Shown here in pieces: positions 28,877 to 37,427 of a stretch of 64,000 nucleotides of DNA. A program made the translations under genes and the position numbers. How positions within the stretch are numbered: the stretch's first letter is position 1; each line of letters begins with the position of its first letter. Below the pieces are notes generated by a model, which saw only the letters and a list, made by a program, of their open reading frames with translations, ran no database searches and was not told where the DNA came from. The stretch comes from Winogradskyella psychrotolerans (GTDB lineage Bacteria > Bacteroidota > Bacteroidia > Flavobacteriales > Flavobacteriaceae): NCBI RefSeq assembly GCF_018860565.1, contig NZ_JAHKPS010000028.1, positions 186,001-250,000 on the forward strand, read 5' to 3'.

Positions 28877-29920
28877 TTGGGTGAAAAAAAAAGAATAACT
28901 ATAAAAGACATTGCAAATGTGTTAAAAATTTCACCTGCAGCGGTTTCTAAAGCTCTACATGATGATTCTAGAATTAGTGCTAAAACTAAAGCTGCTGTAA
29001 AACGTGTTGCAAAAGAGCTTAACTACCAACCTAATCACTTGGCTAGTGCTTTAAGAAAAGGAAAAAGTAATCTAGTTGGAGTTATTGTACCAAAAACAAA
29101 TAGCAATTTCTTTTCTTCGGTTGTAGAAAACATGGAAAGTGTTTTAAATAAAGCCGGTTATAATATTATTATTACGCAGTCTAACGAGTCATTTGAAAAA
29201 GAATGCCGAAATATAGACACGCTATTATATACACAAGTGGATGGCATTATTGCATCTATGGCTAATGAAACTGTAGATTTATCTCATTACGAAAAAATTA
29301 AATCTAAGGGAATTCCATTAATTTTATTTGATAGAGGGGAAAACGATTTAAATGTAGATTATATTGGCATAGACGATTACCAAAGCAGCCATATGATAGT
29401 AGAGCATTTAATCTCTAAAGGTTGCAAACGTATTGCACATATTGGAGGTTTTAGACGCACTAGAATTTATAATAATAGAATTCGAGGTTATATTGATGCG
29501 ATACATGAACACCATTTACCTCAAGACGATGTTTTATTAATAGAAAGCAATCTAGATCTTGAAGATGGCAGAATAAAAATGAAAGAATTACTTGCATTAG
29601 ATCATCCGCCAGATGCCGTTTATGTTGCTAGTGATTACGCAGCCTTAGGAGCGCTTCAAGTTTTAAACGAACAACATATAAAAGTTCCTGAAGACATATG
29701 TTTAGTTGGATTTGGTAATGAACCTTTTACGTCGTTAGTTAGCCCAACTATTACTACTGTTAGCCAACATAGTAAGCAAATAGGTAAAATTGCAGCAGAA
29801 ACGTTTTTGAAACGAATTAACACCAAAAATTGGAAGCCTAAATTGGACAAAAATATTTTAAAATCTGAATTGATAGTAAGAGACTCTTCTAATAGAGACT
29901 TATCTATTAAATCGTCCTGA
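28877..29920 (+). CDS. LacI family transcriptional regulator (full length)
   Basis: 347 residues. LacI helix-turn-helix ITIKDIANVLKISPAAVSKA at about 6-25, hinge NYQPNHLASALRKGKSN, then a complete Peripla_BP-type effector domain (GVIVPKTNSNFFSS; YIGIDDYQSSHMIVEHLI; DAVYVASDYAALGALQVL). The only start that preserves the HTH is TTG at 28877: no in-frame ATG lies nearby, and the GTG at 28881 is out of frame and soon stops. Two identical 22-bp palindromes flank its promoter. The effector is probably KDG, KDPG or a related uronate, by context. Its 3' end overlaps that of the convergent second kinase by 21 bases. Confidence 0.93.
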   Translation: MGEKKRITIKDIANVLKISPAAVSKALHDDSRISAKTKAAVKRVAKELNYQPNHLASALRKGKSNLVGVIVPKTNSNFFSSVVENMESVLNKAGYNIIITQSNESFEKECRNIDTLLYTQVDGIIASMANETVDLSHYEKIKSKGIPLILFDRGENDLNVDYIGIDDYQSSHMIVEHLISKGCKRIAHIGGFRRTRIYNNRIRGYIDAIHEHHLPQDDVLLIESNLDLEDGRIKMKELLALDHPPDAVYVASDYAALGALQVLNEQHIKVPEDICLVGFGNEPFTSLVSPTITTVSQHSKQIGKIAAETFLKRINTKNWKPKLDKNILKSELIVRDSSNRDLSIKSS

Positions 29921-30904
29921 TGTATTGCCTTCTAAAACATTCATGACCTCATCTACATTTGAAAAATTCACATCACCTTCATAAGTATGCTTTAAGGCAC
30001 TTGCTGCTGCAGCAAACTCCATAGCTTTATAATCATCAAAATGCTGCAAGCCATATATTAGTCCACCAGCAAAAGCATCACCTGTACCAATTCTATCTAC
30101 AATATGTGTAATGTCTAAATCTTTAGTTTCTCTAAATTCATTACCATTCCACATTCTAGATCGTATTTTATGCCAAGAGGCATTAATTGGTGTTCTAATT
30201 TTATCGAATGTTTTTTTTATGCTCGGGAATTCTTTTAGTAATTGTTTACTTGCCGCAATAAAATCTTCGTTTGAATAATTGTAATTAGCACCTAAAACTT
30301 CATTCATTTCATTAATACCACCTATAAAAATCGTACAGTAGTTTAATAAGTCTGATAGTGTTTCTTTTGGATTGGCACCATATGTCCACAAACCACTTCT
30401 ATATGTAGGATCAACAGAAATTTCGACCCCTTTTTCTCTAGCTAATTTTAATCCTTCTTTTAAAGTAAGATAACCACCTTCGCAAAGTGCTGGTGTAATC
30501 CCTGTCCAGTGAAACCATGTACAACCTTTAAGAGCTTTTTTCCAATTTACCATATTGGGAGTTATCTCAGAAAACGCAGAATGTGAGCGATTATAAGAAA
30601 TTGAACTCGGCCGCATTACTGCTCCTACTTCGAGAAAATAGACGCCTAAAGGTCTATTAGAACGTACTAATGCTGATGTGCTAACACCATATTTTCTTAA
30701 ATAAGATTTTGCTGTATCTCCTATAAAATCATTTGATATGGACGAAATATGTCTTACTCTGCCACCAAAATTTGCTATTGAAATAGCCACATTAACTTCT
30801 GTTCCACCAAAATAAAACTCTAAACGATTAGACTGCATAAATTTTTTATTCCCTAGAGGGGAAAGGCGCATTAAGACCTCTCCAAATGTTACCGTTTGAT
30901 TCAT
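29900..30904 (-). CDS. Second PfkB sugar kinase, KDG-kinase-like
   Basis: 334 residues, clearly homologous to kdgK across the divergent lacI: FGGTEVNVAISIANFGGRV near the N-terminus, FHWTGITPALCEGG shared, and DRIGTGDAFAGGLIYGLQ with the catalytic Asp. In kdgK the corresponding block reads GGGDSF. The stretch before it (TPINASWHKIRSRMWNGNEF) diverges, so substrate preference may differ. A hairpin terminator stands between the SDR gene and this gene, yet the order suggests read-through from the gntR-MFS-SDR unit. KDG kinase by context; a different 2-keto-3-deoxy sugar is possible. Confidence 0.82.
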   Translation of the reverse strand: MNQTVTFGEVLMRLSPLGNKKFMQSNRLEFYFGGTEVNVAISIANFGGRVRHISSISNDFIGDTAKSYLRKYGVSTSALVRSNRPLGVYFLEVGAVMRPSSISYNRSHSAFSEITPNMVNWKKALKGCTWFHWTGITPALCEGGYLTLKEGLKLAREKGVEISVDPTYRSGLWTYGANPKETLSDLLNYCTIFIGGINEMNEVLGANYNYSNEDFIAASKQLLKEFPSIKKTFDKIRTPINASWHKIRSRMWNGNEFRETKDLDITHIVDRIGTGDAFAGGLIYGLQHFDDYKAMEFAAAASALKHTYEGDVNFSNVDEVMNVLEGNTSGRFNR

Positions 30905-30929
30905 AATTCGTTTTGTTTTCTATTAAATT

Positions 30930-30966
30930 TACAAAAAAATAGCCTTTCCGTGATTGAAAGGCTATT
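30930..30966 (-). terminator. Intrinsic terminator after the SDR gene
   Basis: On the minus strand the stem AATAGCCTTTC/GAAAGGCTATT (11 bp, 7-base loop) is followed by a run of seven T, 27 bases past the SDR stop. It would separate gntR-MFS-SDR from the second kinase unless attenuated. Confidence 0.75.
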
Positions 30967-30992
30967 CTAAGTATTTATAAAAAATTTGCTTG

Positions 30993-31754
30993 TTATATCC
31001 CTAAAGCTTGTCCACCACCAATTTGAATAGTTTCTGCGGTAATAAACGATGCATCTTTACTTGCTAAGAACGAAACAACTCCTGCCACATCTTCTGGCTG
31101 ACCTAATCTCCCTAACATAATATTATTTGCCCATGAAGCAAAAACTTCAGGTTTAGTTGCCTTAATTTGTGCATGGAAAGGAGTATCAATGGTACCTGGT
31201 GATACTGCATTTGCTCTAATTCCATATTCAGCTAAATCTTTTGCTAATGCTCTTGTAATAGCATGAACTCCTGCTTTAGACGTACCGTAGATACCTGCTC
31301 CAGGTCCACCAGCAGTCCATCCTGCATTTGATGTATAGTTAATTATAGAAGGGTGTTCTCCTTTTTTCAAGAAAGGAATTGCTGCTCTTGATGCAAAAAA
31401 CACAGAGTCTAAGTTTAATGCCATTACATTTCTGTAAAACTCAGTTGTCATTTCTTCAAAACGAGATCTACCACCTAAACCACCTGCATTGTTTACAAGT
31501 ACATCTATTCTACCATATTTCTCACCAATCTTAGTGATATTTGAAGTGACTTGTTCTTCATTTGTAACATCAAAACCAAGATATTCAGCTGTAATTCCAG
31601 CATCTGTAAGCTGTTTTACTTTTTCTGCTCCTGCATCGTCATCAATACCATTTAAAACTACAGTATATCCATCTGTACCTAATCTTTTTGCTACTTCAAA
31701 ACCTATTCCTCCTGTTGCTCCTGTTACTATAGCTACTTTTCCTTTATTACTCAT
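30993..31754 (-). CDS. SDR oxidoreductase, probable DEH reductase
   Basis: 253 residues, classical short-chain dehydrogenase. The cofactor motif TGATGGIGFEVAKR is at the N-terminus, NNAGG at about 90, and the catalytic Ser, Tyr and Lys are in YTSNAGWT and IYGTSKAGVHAIT. SDRs in alginate loci reduce 4-deoxy-L-erythro-5-hexoseulose uronate (DEH) to KDG with NAD(P)H. The position between the uronate-type MFS permease and KDG kinases supports this; specificity itself is not visible in the motifs. Confidence 0.85.
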   Translation of the reverse strand: MSNKGKVAIVTGATGGIGFEVAKRLGTDGYTVVLNGIDDDAGAEKVKQLTDAGITAEYLGFDVTNEEQVTSNITKIGEKYGRIDVLVNNAGGLGGRSRFEEMTTEFYRNVMALNLDSVFFASRAAIPFLKKGEHPSIINYTSNAGWTAGGPGAGIYGTSKAGVHAITRALAKDLAEYGIRANAVSPGTIDTPFHAQIKATKPEVFASWANNIMLGRLGQPEDVAGVVSFLASKDASFITAETIQIGGGQALGI

Positions 31755-31780
31755 TTTTATTAATTTAATATATAATTATG

Positions 31781-33175
31781 TTATACTTTTTTTGTCACTG
31801 GTTTCACTTTTGGAATAAATATCCAAACACTTGCAACTGTTAATAATGCTAAAGTTGCTCCTATTATAAAAGCTGGTGTATAATTTCCACCGCTTGTTAA
31901 CCATGGCACTAAATAAGTTAATCCCGCAGCTGTAAGTTTAGCTGCCATACCAGAAAAACCTGCTAAAGAACCTACTGTTTTCCCACTAAAAAGATCACTA
32001 GGTAGCGTCTGAACATTTCCTATTGCTGTTTGAAAACCAAATAAAATAACCGCCATTAATATTACGGCCGTTGTAGCACCTGGATTTTGCATATCTGTAA
32101 CAGTCATATTTGTAGCACCAAGACCATTTAAAAAGTCAATGACAGCTGTTTCAATACCTAGTGGATTTGACATTGCTAATAATGCTGGTAACATAACAAA
32201 ACAACCAAGGGTAATTACCATTTTACGTGTTTTATCAACATTCCATCCTTTTTTAAGTTTATTACGTGCTAAAATACCACCATAATAAGCGCCTACCATA
32301 GCACCTGCATAAGGCACCCAGCCATATAATGCCATTGACTTAACGTCCATAGCAAAAACTTCATTTAAATAAATTGGAATCCAGAAAACAAATAACCACC
32401 ATATAGGATCGATTGCCGCTGACGCTAGTATGACACCCCAACTTTGTTTATGTCCAAGTAACTCACCTGTATTAGGGTTATACTCCTGGTCTTCTACTCC
32501 ATCACCATCAAAGTCTTCATTTTTTTGCCCTGTTAAAATATATTCACGTTCTTCTTCTGTAATCCAAGGGTGATCTTTAGGTGCTGCTTTTACTAATATC
32601 CACCAAGGTATCAACCAAAGTAAACCTGCTAAACCAATAAGAATAAATATAGCTTTCCAGCTAAAATATATTGATAAGGTTGCAATTAATGGAATGGATA
32701 TAATTCCGCCAATAGCTGCTCCAGAATTAAAAATTCCTTGTGCAAGCGCACGCTCTTTAGTAGGGAACCATTCTGCGTTTCCTTTAGTTGCACCAGGCCA
32801 GTTTCCTGCTTCTGAAACTCCTAATATGGCACGGAATATCCCAAAACTTAAAATACCACTAGCAAAAGCATGTAACGCTGTAGCAATAGACCAAACACCT
32901 ATTGAGAGTACAAATCCCATTCGTGTACCAACCCAATCGAAAATCTTACCAAATATGGCTTGTCCAAAAGCATAGGAAAAAACGAAAATAATAGAAATTA
33001 GTGCATATATGGCTTTTGTTTCATCTGCTGTGTGTCCTGGATACAAGTCACTAGCAATTTCTGGCCAAAGAACACTGAGTGAAGTACGATCAATATAATT
33101 AATAATCGTAGCGATAGCAATTAAAGTAACTACCCACCATCTTAAACCTTTTATTTTATTTCCTGCTTTTTTCAT
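31781..33175 (-). CDS. MFS transporter, hexuronate/DEH permease-like
   Basis: 464 residues, about 12 helices. NYIDRTSLSVLWPEIASDL near the N-terminus and FDWVGTRMGF are signatures of the ExuT/anion:cation symporter family. It probably imports the unsaturated uronate or DEH released by PL17. The central cytoplasmic loop carries an unusual acidic insert, NEDFDGDGVEDQEYNPNTGE (about residues 216-235), that resembles a calcium-binding EF-hand loop. It lies 9 bases after gntR and 26 before the SDR gene. Confidence 0.9.
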   Translation of the reverse strand: MKKAGNKIKGLRWWVVTLIAIATIINYIDRTSLSVLWPEIASDLYPGHTADETKAIYALISIIFVFSYAFGQAIFGKIFDWVGTRMGFVLSIGVWSIATALHAFASGILSFGIFRAILGVSEAGNWPGATKGNAEWFPTKERALAQGIFNSGAAIGGIISIPLIATLSIYFSWKAIFILIGLAGLLWLIPWWILVKAAPKDHPWITEEEREYILTGQKNEDFDGDGVEDQEYNPNTGELLGHKQSWGVILASAAIDPIWWLFVFWIPIYLNEVFAMDVKSMALYGWVPYAGAMVGAYYGGILARNKLKKGWNVDKTRKMVITLGCFVMLPALLAMSNPLGIETAVIDFLNGLGATNMTVTDMQNPGATTAVILMAVILFGFQTAIGNVQTLPSDLFSGKTVGSLAGFSGMAAKLTAAGLTYLVPWLTSGGNYTPAFIIGATLALLTVASVWIFIPKVKPVTKKV

Positions 33176-33184
33176 TTATTAGAA

Positions 33185-33898
33185 TTACGATGATTTTTTA
33201 ATGTTATAGCAATATTGGTATAACACATTAAAGTGATCTTTCATTTTTTGTTTTGCTAATTTAGGATCCTGACTCTTAATTGCCTCGTATATAGCGATGT
33301 GCTCTTCTATACCTTGATTAGCTAAATTTTTATCACACACATGATATTTTTCGAAATTTGTTATAATTTTTGGTGTTATTAACAACATAAAATTATTCAT
33401 AGTACTATTTCTACTCGCTTTAGCTATAGCTAAGTGAAATAATAAATCCTCTTGTACTGCATCTTCACCTGCAATAACTTTTTGGTTATAAGCCTCTAAA
33501 GCTTCTTTCATTGTTTTAAGATCTTCATCAGTTCTTCTCAATGCTGCTAAGCGAACTGTTTTTAGTTCTAATAAAATCCTAGTCTCAACTAAAGATTTAA
33601 AACCTGGTTCTTCTAATCTTAAAATATCATCTATCATTCCATTCATCGCAATGACACCAATATTAGCAACAAAAGTTCCACTTTGAGGTTTAGACTCTAA
33701 AAGTCCGTAGAACTCTAGTTTTTGAATAGCATCTCTAACATTACTCCTTGTCACTCCAAATTTTTCTGACAACATCCTTTCTGAGGGCAATTTGTCGCCA
33801 GGTTCAAGATTTTTAAGATTTATATGATCTCTAATTTTGGAAATGATTGTTTTTTGTAAATTTCTACCATCTGTTTTTGCTAATATTTCTAATTTCAT
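33185..33898 (-). CDS. GntR family regulator, FadR subfamily
   Basis: 237 residues. Winged HTH at about 15-75 (LEPGDKLPSERMLSEKFGVT, then RDAIQKLEFYGLLE), then an all-helical FCD domain with the metal-binding His/Asp pattern (DLLFHLAIAKASRNS and EEHIAIYEAIKSQD, MKDHFNVL). FadR-subfamily proteins of uronate pathways (ExuR, UxuR) bind palindromes of the type TGGTnnACCA. Exactly such sites occur at three promoters of this locus, making this the best candidate to bind them. It probably derepresses on binding a uronate intermediate. First gene of the gntR-MFS-SDR unit. Confidence 0.9.
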   Translation of the reverse strand: MKLEILAKTDGRNLQKTIISKIRDHINLKNLEPGDKLPSERMLSEKFGVTRSNVRDAIQKLEFYGLLESKPQSGTFVANIGVIAMNGMIDDILRLEEPGFKSLVETRILLELKTVRLAALRRTDEDLKTMKEALEAYNQKVIAGEDAVQEDLLFHLAIAKASRNSTMNNFMLLITPKIITNFEKYHVCDKNLANQGIEEHIAIYEAIKSQDPKLAKQKMKDHFNVLYQYCYNIKKSS

Positions 33899-33913
33899 AT
33901 CTTACCTTTTAAA

Positions 33914-33925
33914 TTGGTTAGCCAG
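33914..33925. promoter_or_regulatory. Degenerate TGGTTAGCCA site at the gntR promoter
   Basis: TTGGTTAGCCAG lies 16-27 bases upstream of the gntR start; GGCTAA at 33934-33939 mirrors its TTAGCC. It is one base away from the TGGnnnACCA consensus seen upstream of susC, PL17 and the T9SS gene, and is single rather than tandem. Possible autoregulatory site. Confidence 0.4.
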
Positions 33926-34061
33926 TTTTAACAGGCTAAATTTATGCAAATAATATGCAAATACAACATCTTAGAGGCTATTTAATAGTCCTTAAAGAAT
34001 TCCACTTACATGACATTAAAAAGTAGAATTCAATAAGACACTAACTCAACTATTTTTTTTT

Positions 34062-34985
34062 CTAATGACTAACTTCTAATTCGTAAAATTTTACTTTAGC
34101 AAAGGCTCCTTCATCTCTAGATTGAAAGTAATTACCTGCTTTAAAATAATTTTCAAATACTCCCCATTTTTTTATGTGAATACTTTCATAAGATTTATAC
34201 TCTGTATTGTTTAAAACAATAAGCATTTTACCATCTAAAACCCGAACCTCTAAAGTAAATTTCTTAAACCCAACTTCTTGTTTAAAATTAAAACCTTCAT
34301 CATCATCCCATGCGTCTTCATGTAATATTTCGGTATCTGAAGCATTTAAGTTTTTTAAGATTTTAGTTTTTACTCGTATTTTTCCTTTATCCCAATATAT
34401 TTTCAATATCGGAGGTGCATTATTATCATCTTCACCAATTAAATCGCGTTGTTCATTGGTTAACCTTCCATGAATTTGCATTATGATAACGCGATGGTAT
34501 TTACCATCTGAATCTCTAGTGACTTCTTCCATGGCAAGTTTACCTTTCATAGTTCCGCCTTGCTTAAACGTCCAATTGGTATTATTATCACCAGGCACCA
34601 TTTGCTCTCTTAATTCTGACCTCGTGTACTTTGTATTTCTGGTCTTAGAATCTGTTGGCATAGCATGAAATACAATTGCTCCTTTTGTAGAATCTATATA
34701 CATATAAGGTTTTGCAATATCCATTTTGGCAAAATTCAAAATCTCTGGCGGCTCTATTTCGTATGGCCTACCTTTTTCATTTGCCACTGGCAATGTTACT
34801 TTCCAATGACTAAGGTCTATTTTTGGTAGCTTTGCTTTTTTCTTTCTCCCTTTCTTCTTTTTCTTTTTCTTTTCAATTTTTTTATCCGATTCTGTAACGT
34901 TACTTTCCGTGTTTTGGGAAGTGACATTAGCAGATACAAATGCTATCAGTAAAAAAACTAATATTTTTTTTCGGAAATTTTTCAT
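34062..34985 (-). CDS. Polysaccharide lyase family 7 alginate lyase with a poly-Lys segment
   Basis: 307 residues. Signal peptide (VFLLIAFVSANVTSQ) without a lipobox. Residues 35-55 are an extreme Lys/Arg tract (seven Lys in a row at 39-45, then GRKKKAK). The PL7 catalytic motifs are present: YTRSELREQM (Arg), IIMQIHG (Gln and His), and YFKAGNYFQS (Tyr, Lys). It should cleave alginate by beta-elimination. Last gene of the susC-susD-PKD-PL7 unit, 13 bases after the PKD lipoprotein. Localisation is probably periplasmic or secreted. The basic tract may contact the polyanionic substrate (inference). Confidence 0.9.
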   Translation of the reverse strand: MKNFRKKILVFLLIAFVSANVTSQNTESNVTESDKKIEKKKKKKKGRKKKAKLPKIDLSHWKVTLPVANEKGRPYEIEPPEILNFAKMDIAKPYMYIDSTKGAIVFHAMPTDSKTRNTKYTRSELREQMVPGDNNTNWTFKQGGTMKGKLAMEEVTRDSDGKYHRVIIMQIHGRLTNEQRDLIGEDDNNAPPILKIYWDKGKIRVKTKILKNLNASDTEILHEDAWDDDEGFNFKQEVGFKKFTLEVRVLDGKMLIVLNNTEYKSYESIHIKKWGVFENYFKAGNYFQSRDEGAFAKVKFYELEVSH

Positions 34986-34998
34986 ATTACAATAATGA

Positions 34999-35931
34999 TT
35001 AGTCTGCTGGATATACTTTCACATTGTCAACATAAGCATCAACATCTGTAACACCATAAATAAGTATTGCAACTTCACCTGTTGCATTTGAAGTAAAAGG
35101 AATTTGAACTGTTGTAAAAACCGTTTTTCCTAAATCTTCATCTCCAACAAACATAGCTAAAGGAGCAGCATCAAAACTAGCAATGGCATCTGCACCATCA
35201 TTAAAATGACCATCTATAATTCCTCCAATGATTCTATTATCGCCTGGAGCCTGTGTACCATCATTTTTTATAGCATATTCATATTCTAGAATATAGTCTA
35301 CATTAGGTGAAACGACTATTGCTTGGTATGCGTATCTGGTATTAGGGCTTAGATAAGCACCTGCAGAAGTACTCATTGTCCATTTAGCACCTTTGGTTTT
35401 AGATCCATTATCTGAACCATCATAATTTAACCACGATCCATCAGAACTAGCATTAAAAGGATTTGTTGTACCTCCCGAGAATGTATCAAATTTCCAATCG
35501 CTAGTACCATCTGTAAAATCTCCATTTATAATTTCAGGAGTAATAGGTACAAACACATCTAAAAGTTCAACATCTATAGTTACCGTATCCGATGCTCCAT
35601 TAGCATCACTGGCTGTTAATGTCACAGGATATATACCTTCTACTGCTGGGAATGTATAAACTGGATCTTGTTCTGTTGAAGTATCTCCTCCACCAAAATC
35701 CCACAAGTATGTTGTAGATTGAAAAGAAAGATCTGTAAACTGAATAATATTAAAATTAACAGGGTCTGGAGTGTATGAAAAGTCTGCTGTTGGTAAAACA
35801 GTATCAACTTGAGAACCAGCTTCTGGTAATTCAAATTCGTATGCGCTTTCACAGCTGTTATAAGTCACAGCTGTTATTAAACACAGGAACAGTACTGTTA
35901 CTCTGTGGAAAATATTTGTTTTATTTTTCAT
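34999..35931 (-). CDS. PKD-domain surface lipoprotein (SusE/F position, glycan binding)
   Basis: 310 residues. A lipoprotein signal with Cys27 (AVTYNSCESA), a PKD domain at about 45-125 (FTDLSFQSTTYLWDFGGGDT; PVTLTASDANGASD), and a C-terminal beta-sandwich, carbohydrate-binding-like domain (INGDFTDGTSDWKFDT to VDNVKVYPAD). It follows susD, where SusE/F-like glycan-binding lipoproteins are usual. Probable alginate-binding protein at the cell surface; no catalytic motif. Confidence 0.8.
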   Translation of the reverse strand: MKNKTNIFHRVTVLFLCLITAVTYNSCESAYEFELPEAGSQVDTVLPTADFSYTPDPVNFNIIQFTDLSFQSTTYLWDFGGGDTSTEQDPVYTFPAVEGIYPVTLTASDANGASDTVTIDVELLDVFVPITPEIINGDFTDGTSDWKFDTFSGGTTNPFNASSDGSWLNYDGSDNGSKTKGAKWTMSTSAGAYLSPNTRYAYQAIVVSPNVDYILEYEYAIKNDGTQAPGDNRIIGGIIDGHFNDGADAIASFDAAPLAMFVGDEDLGKTVFTTVQIPFTSNATGEVAILIYGVTDVDAYVDNVKVYPAD

Positions 35932-35955
35932 GTCTTTAACAATTTAGTTTTTTAA

Positions 35956-37404
35956 TTAATATCCAGGGTTTTGGCTTAAAAGACCACCACTTAAATTTAT
36001 TTCTCTTGATGGAATTGGTAATAATAACTGTCTAACATTATAGTCTGGATAGTCCATTTCAGAAGCATGAGCACTTAAAACAGCATCAGCTACGCCAAAC
36101 CTAACCAAATCAAAGAAACGTTGATTTTCGAAAGCCAACTCTACACGTCTTTCTGCAAGTAAAGCCGTTTTAGTAAGTACTGAAGGACGATCTGCTTCTG
36201 CATCAAAACCTGCTCTTACTCTAACTTCCATATAAGAGTCTATTGCAGCAGCATCTGTTGTTTCAGAACCACCAGCTAAAATAGCTTCTGCATGCATTAA
36301 TAATACATCTGCATAACGTAAAATAATCCAATCGTTACCTGCTTGTTGAGGACTTCCTCCGTAAGTAGGTGGATTAGCTGTAATATCTGAGCCTTCAGGT
36401 AAAAACTTGATGACCTCACTGTATTGAACAAATGTTTTAAAAGAAGCTTCTGTTCTATTACCACCGTATAAAGCAAAATCTGCAATAAGATTATCGTTAA
36501 CTACATTTAAGCCATCTTCTCTTCCTTGGCTATTTGTCGTTGTAAATTCTGCAGAAAAAGCTTGACTTTCATTGGCATCTCCAGTCATATATTGAATAGC
36601 AAAAATAATTTCATCATTTAATTCGTCATAAAACACATCACTAAAATTATTCTCTAAAGCAAAACCACTACCCATAATATCTAAACACAATTGCGCAGCT
36701 TCTCCATAATTAATTCCTTGAGTTAAGTACACTTTAGCTAAAAGGCCTTGTGCTGCCGCTTTTGATGCTCTAGATTTATAAGTATTATCTAAAACGTCTT
36801 TTGCTTCTACTAAATCTAAAACTATTTGCTCATAAACCTGAGCTTTAGCTACTCTAGTAAACAATATTTGATCTTCTTCTGGTCCTACTACAGAAGTTAC
36901 TAAAGGCACATCACCAAACAGCCTTACTAAATTGAAATAAGCATAAGCTCTTAAAAATTTAGCTTCAGCAGCATATTTAGCTCTGTTAGCTTCGTCTGCA
37001 ACGTTAATATGAGTCAATACATCATTTGCTCTAAAAATAATTTGATACATGGATTGGTAATAATCTTCTGACTGTGCATTTGTAGCATCGATTAAATATC
37101 TATGAAAATCTGCTTTAGAACCTTCAAATGTTTTACCTCTAGTGTTATCTGTACGATGTTCCGTTAAAAGGTATTCTACTTGAACACCTCTGTTTGATCT
37201 CTCATAACTCGTATCTGTATTTTCATTAACACCTTGTATAGCGTCGTAAATCCCAATAATACCAGTTAATACATCTTGATCTGAACTGTAATATGCTTCT
37301 ACAACAATTGCAGTATCTGGTAATGGATTTAAAAATTCTTCAGTATCACAGGAAATGAAAACAAATCCTGTTACAGCAAAAATTAAATATTTTATATGTT
37401 TCAT
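35956..37404 (-). CDS. susD: SusD/RagB family surface glycan-binding lipoprotein
   Basis: 482 residues. Lipobox Cys in GFVFISCDTEEFLNPLPDT. SusD landmarks: AKFLRAYAYFNLVRLFGDVP (TPR-type helix), ILRYADVLLMHAEAIL, and the C-terminal RVELAFENQRFFDLVRFG with RQLLLPIPSREINLS. It caps the SusC channel and captures alginate oligosaccharides on the outer membrane. 23 bases after susC. Confidence 0.95.
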   Translation of the reverse strand: MKHIKYLIFAVTGFVFISCDTEEFLNPLPDTAIVVEAYYSSDQDVLTGIIGIYDAIQGVNENTDTSYERSNRGVQVEYLLTEHRTDNTRGKTFEGSKADFHRYLIDATNAQSEDYYQSMYQIIFRANDVLTHINVADEANRAKYAAEAKFLRAYAYFNLVRLFGDVPLVTSVVGPEEDQILFTRVAKAQVYEQIVLDLVEAKDVLDNTYKSRASKAAAQGLLAKVYLTQGINYGEAAQLCLDIMGSGFALENNFSDVFYDELNDEIIFAIQYMTGDANESQAFSAEFTTTNSQGREDGLNVVNDNLIADFALYGGNRTEASFKTFVQYSEVIKFLPEGSDITANPPTYGGSPQQAGNDWIILRYADVLLMHAEAILAGGSETTDAAAIDSYMEVRVRAGFDAEADRPSVLTKTALLAERRVELAFENQRFFDLVRFGVADAVLSAHASEMDYPDYNVRQLLLPIPSREINLSGGLLSQNPGY

Positions 37405-37427
37405 AATTTGGTGTGTTTTACTTTTAA

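Noticed and set aside
28881-28898. GTG as start of lacI
   Set aside because: It is out of frame with the HTH and meets a stop after a few codons.
31489-31818. 109-codon ORF on the plus strand
   Set aside because: Antisense shadow of the SDR gene and the end of the MFS gene; no domain.
34835-34885. Lys-rich tract as a frameshift or assembly artefact
   Set aside because: The reading frame is continuous from the signal peptide through the tract into the PL7 domain, and codons are mixed AAA and AAG with interspersed residues, so a simple homopolymer error is unlikely.
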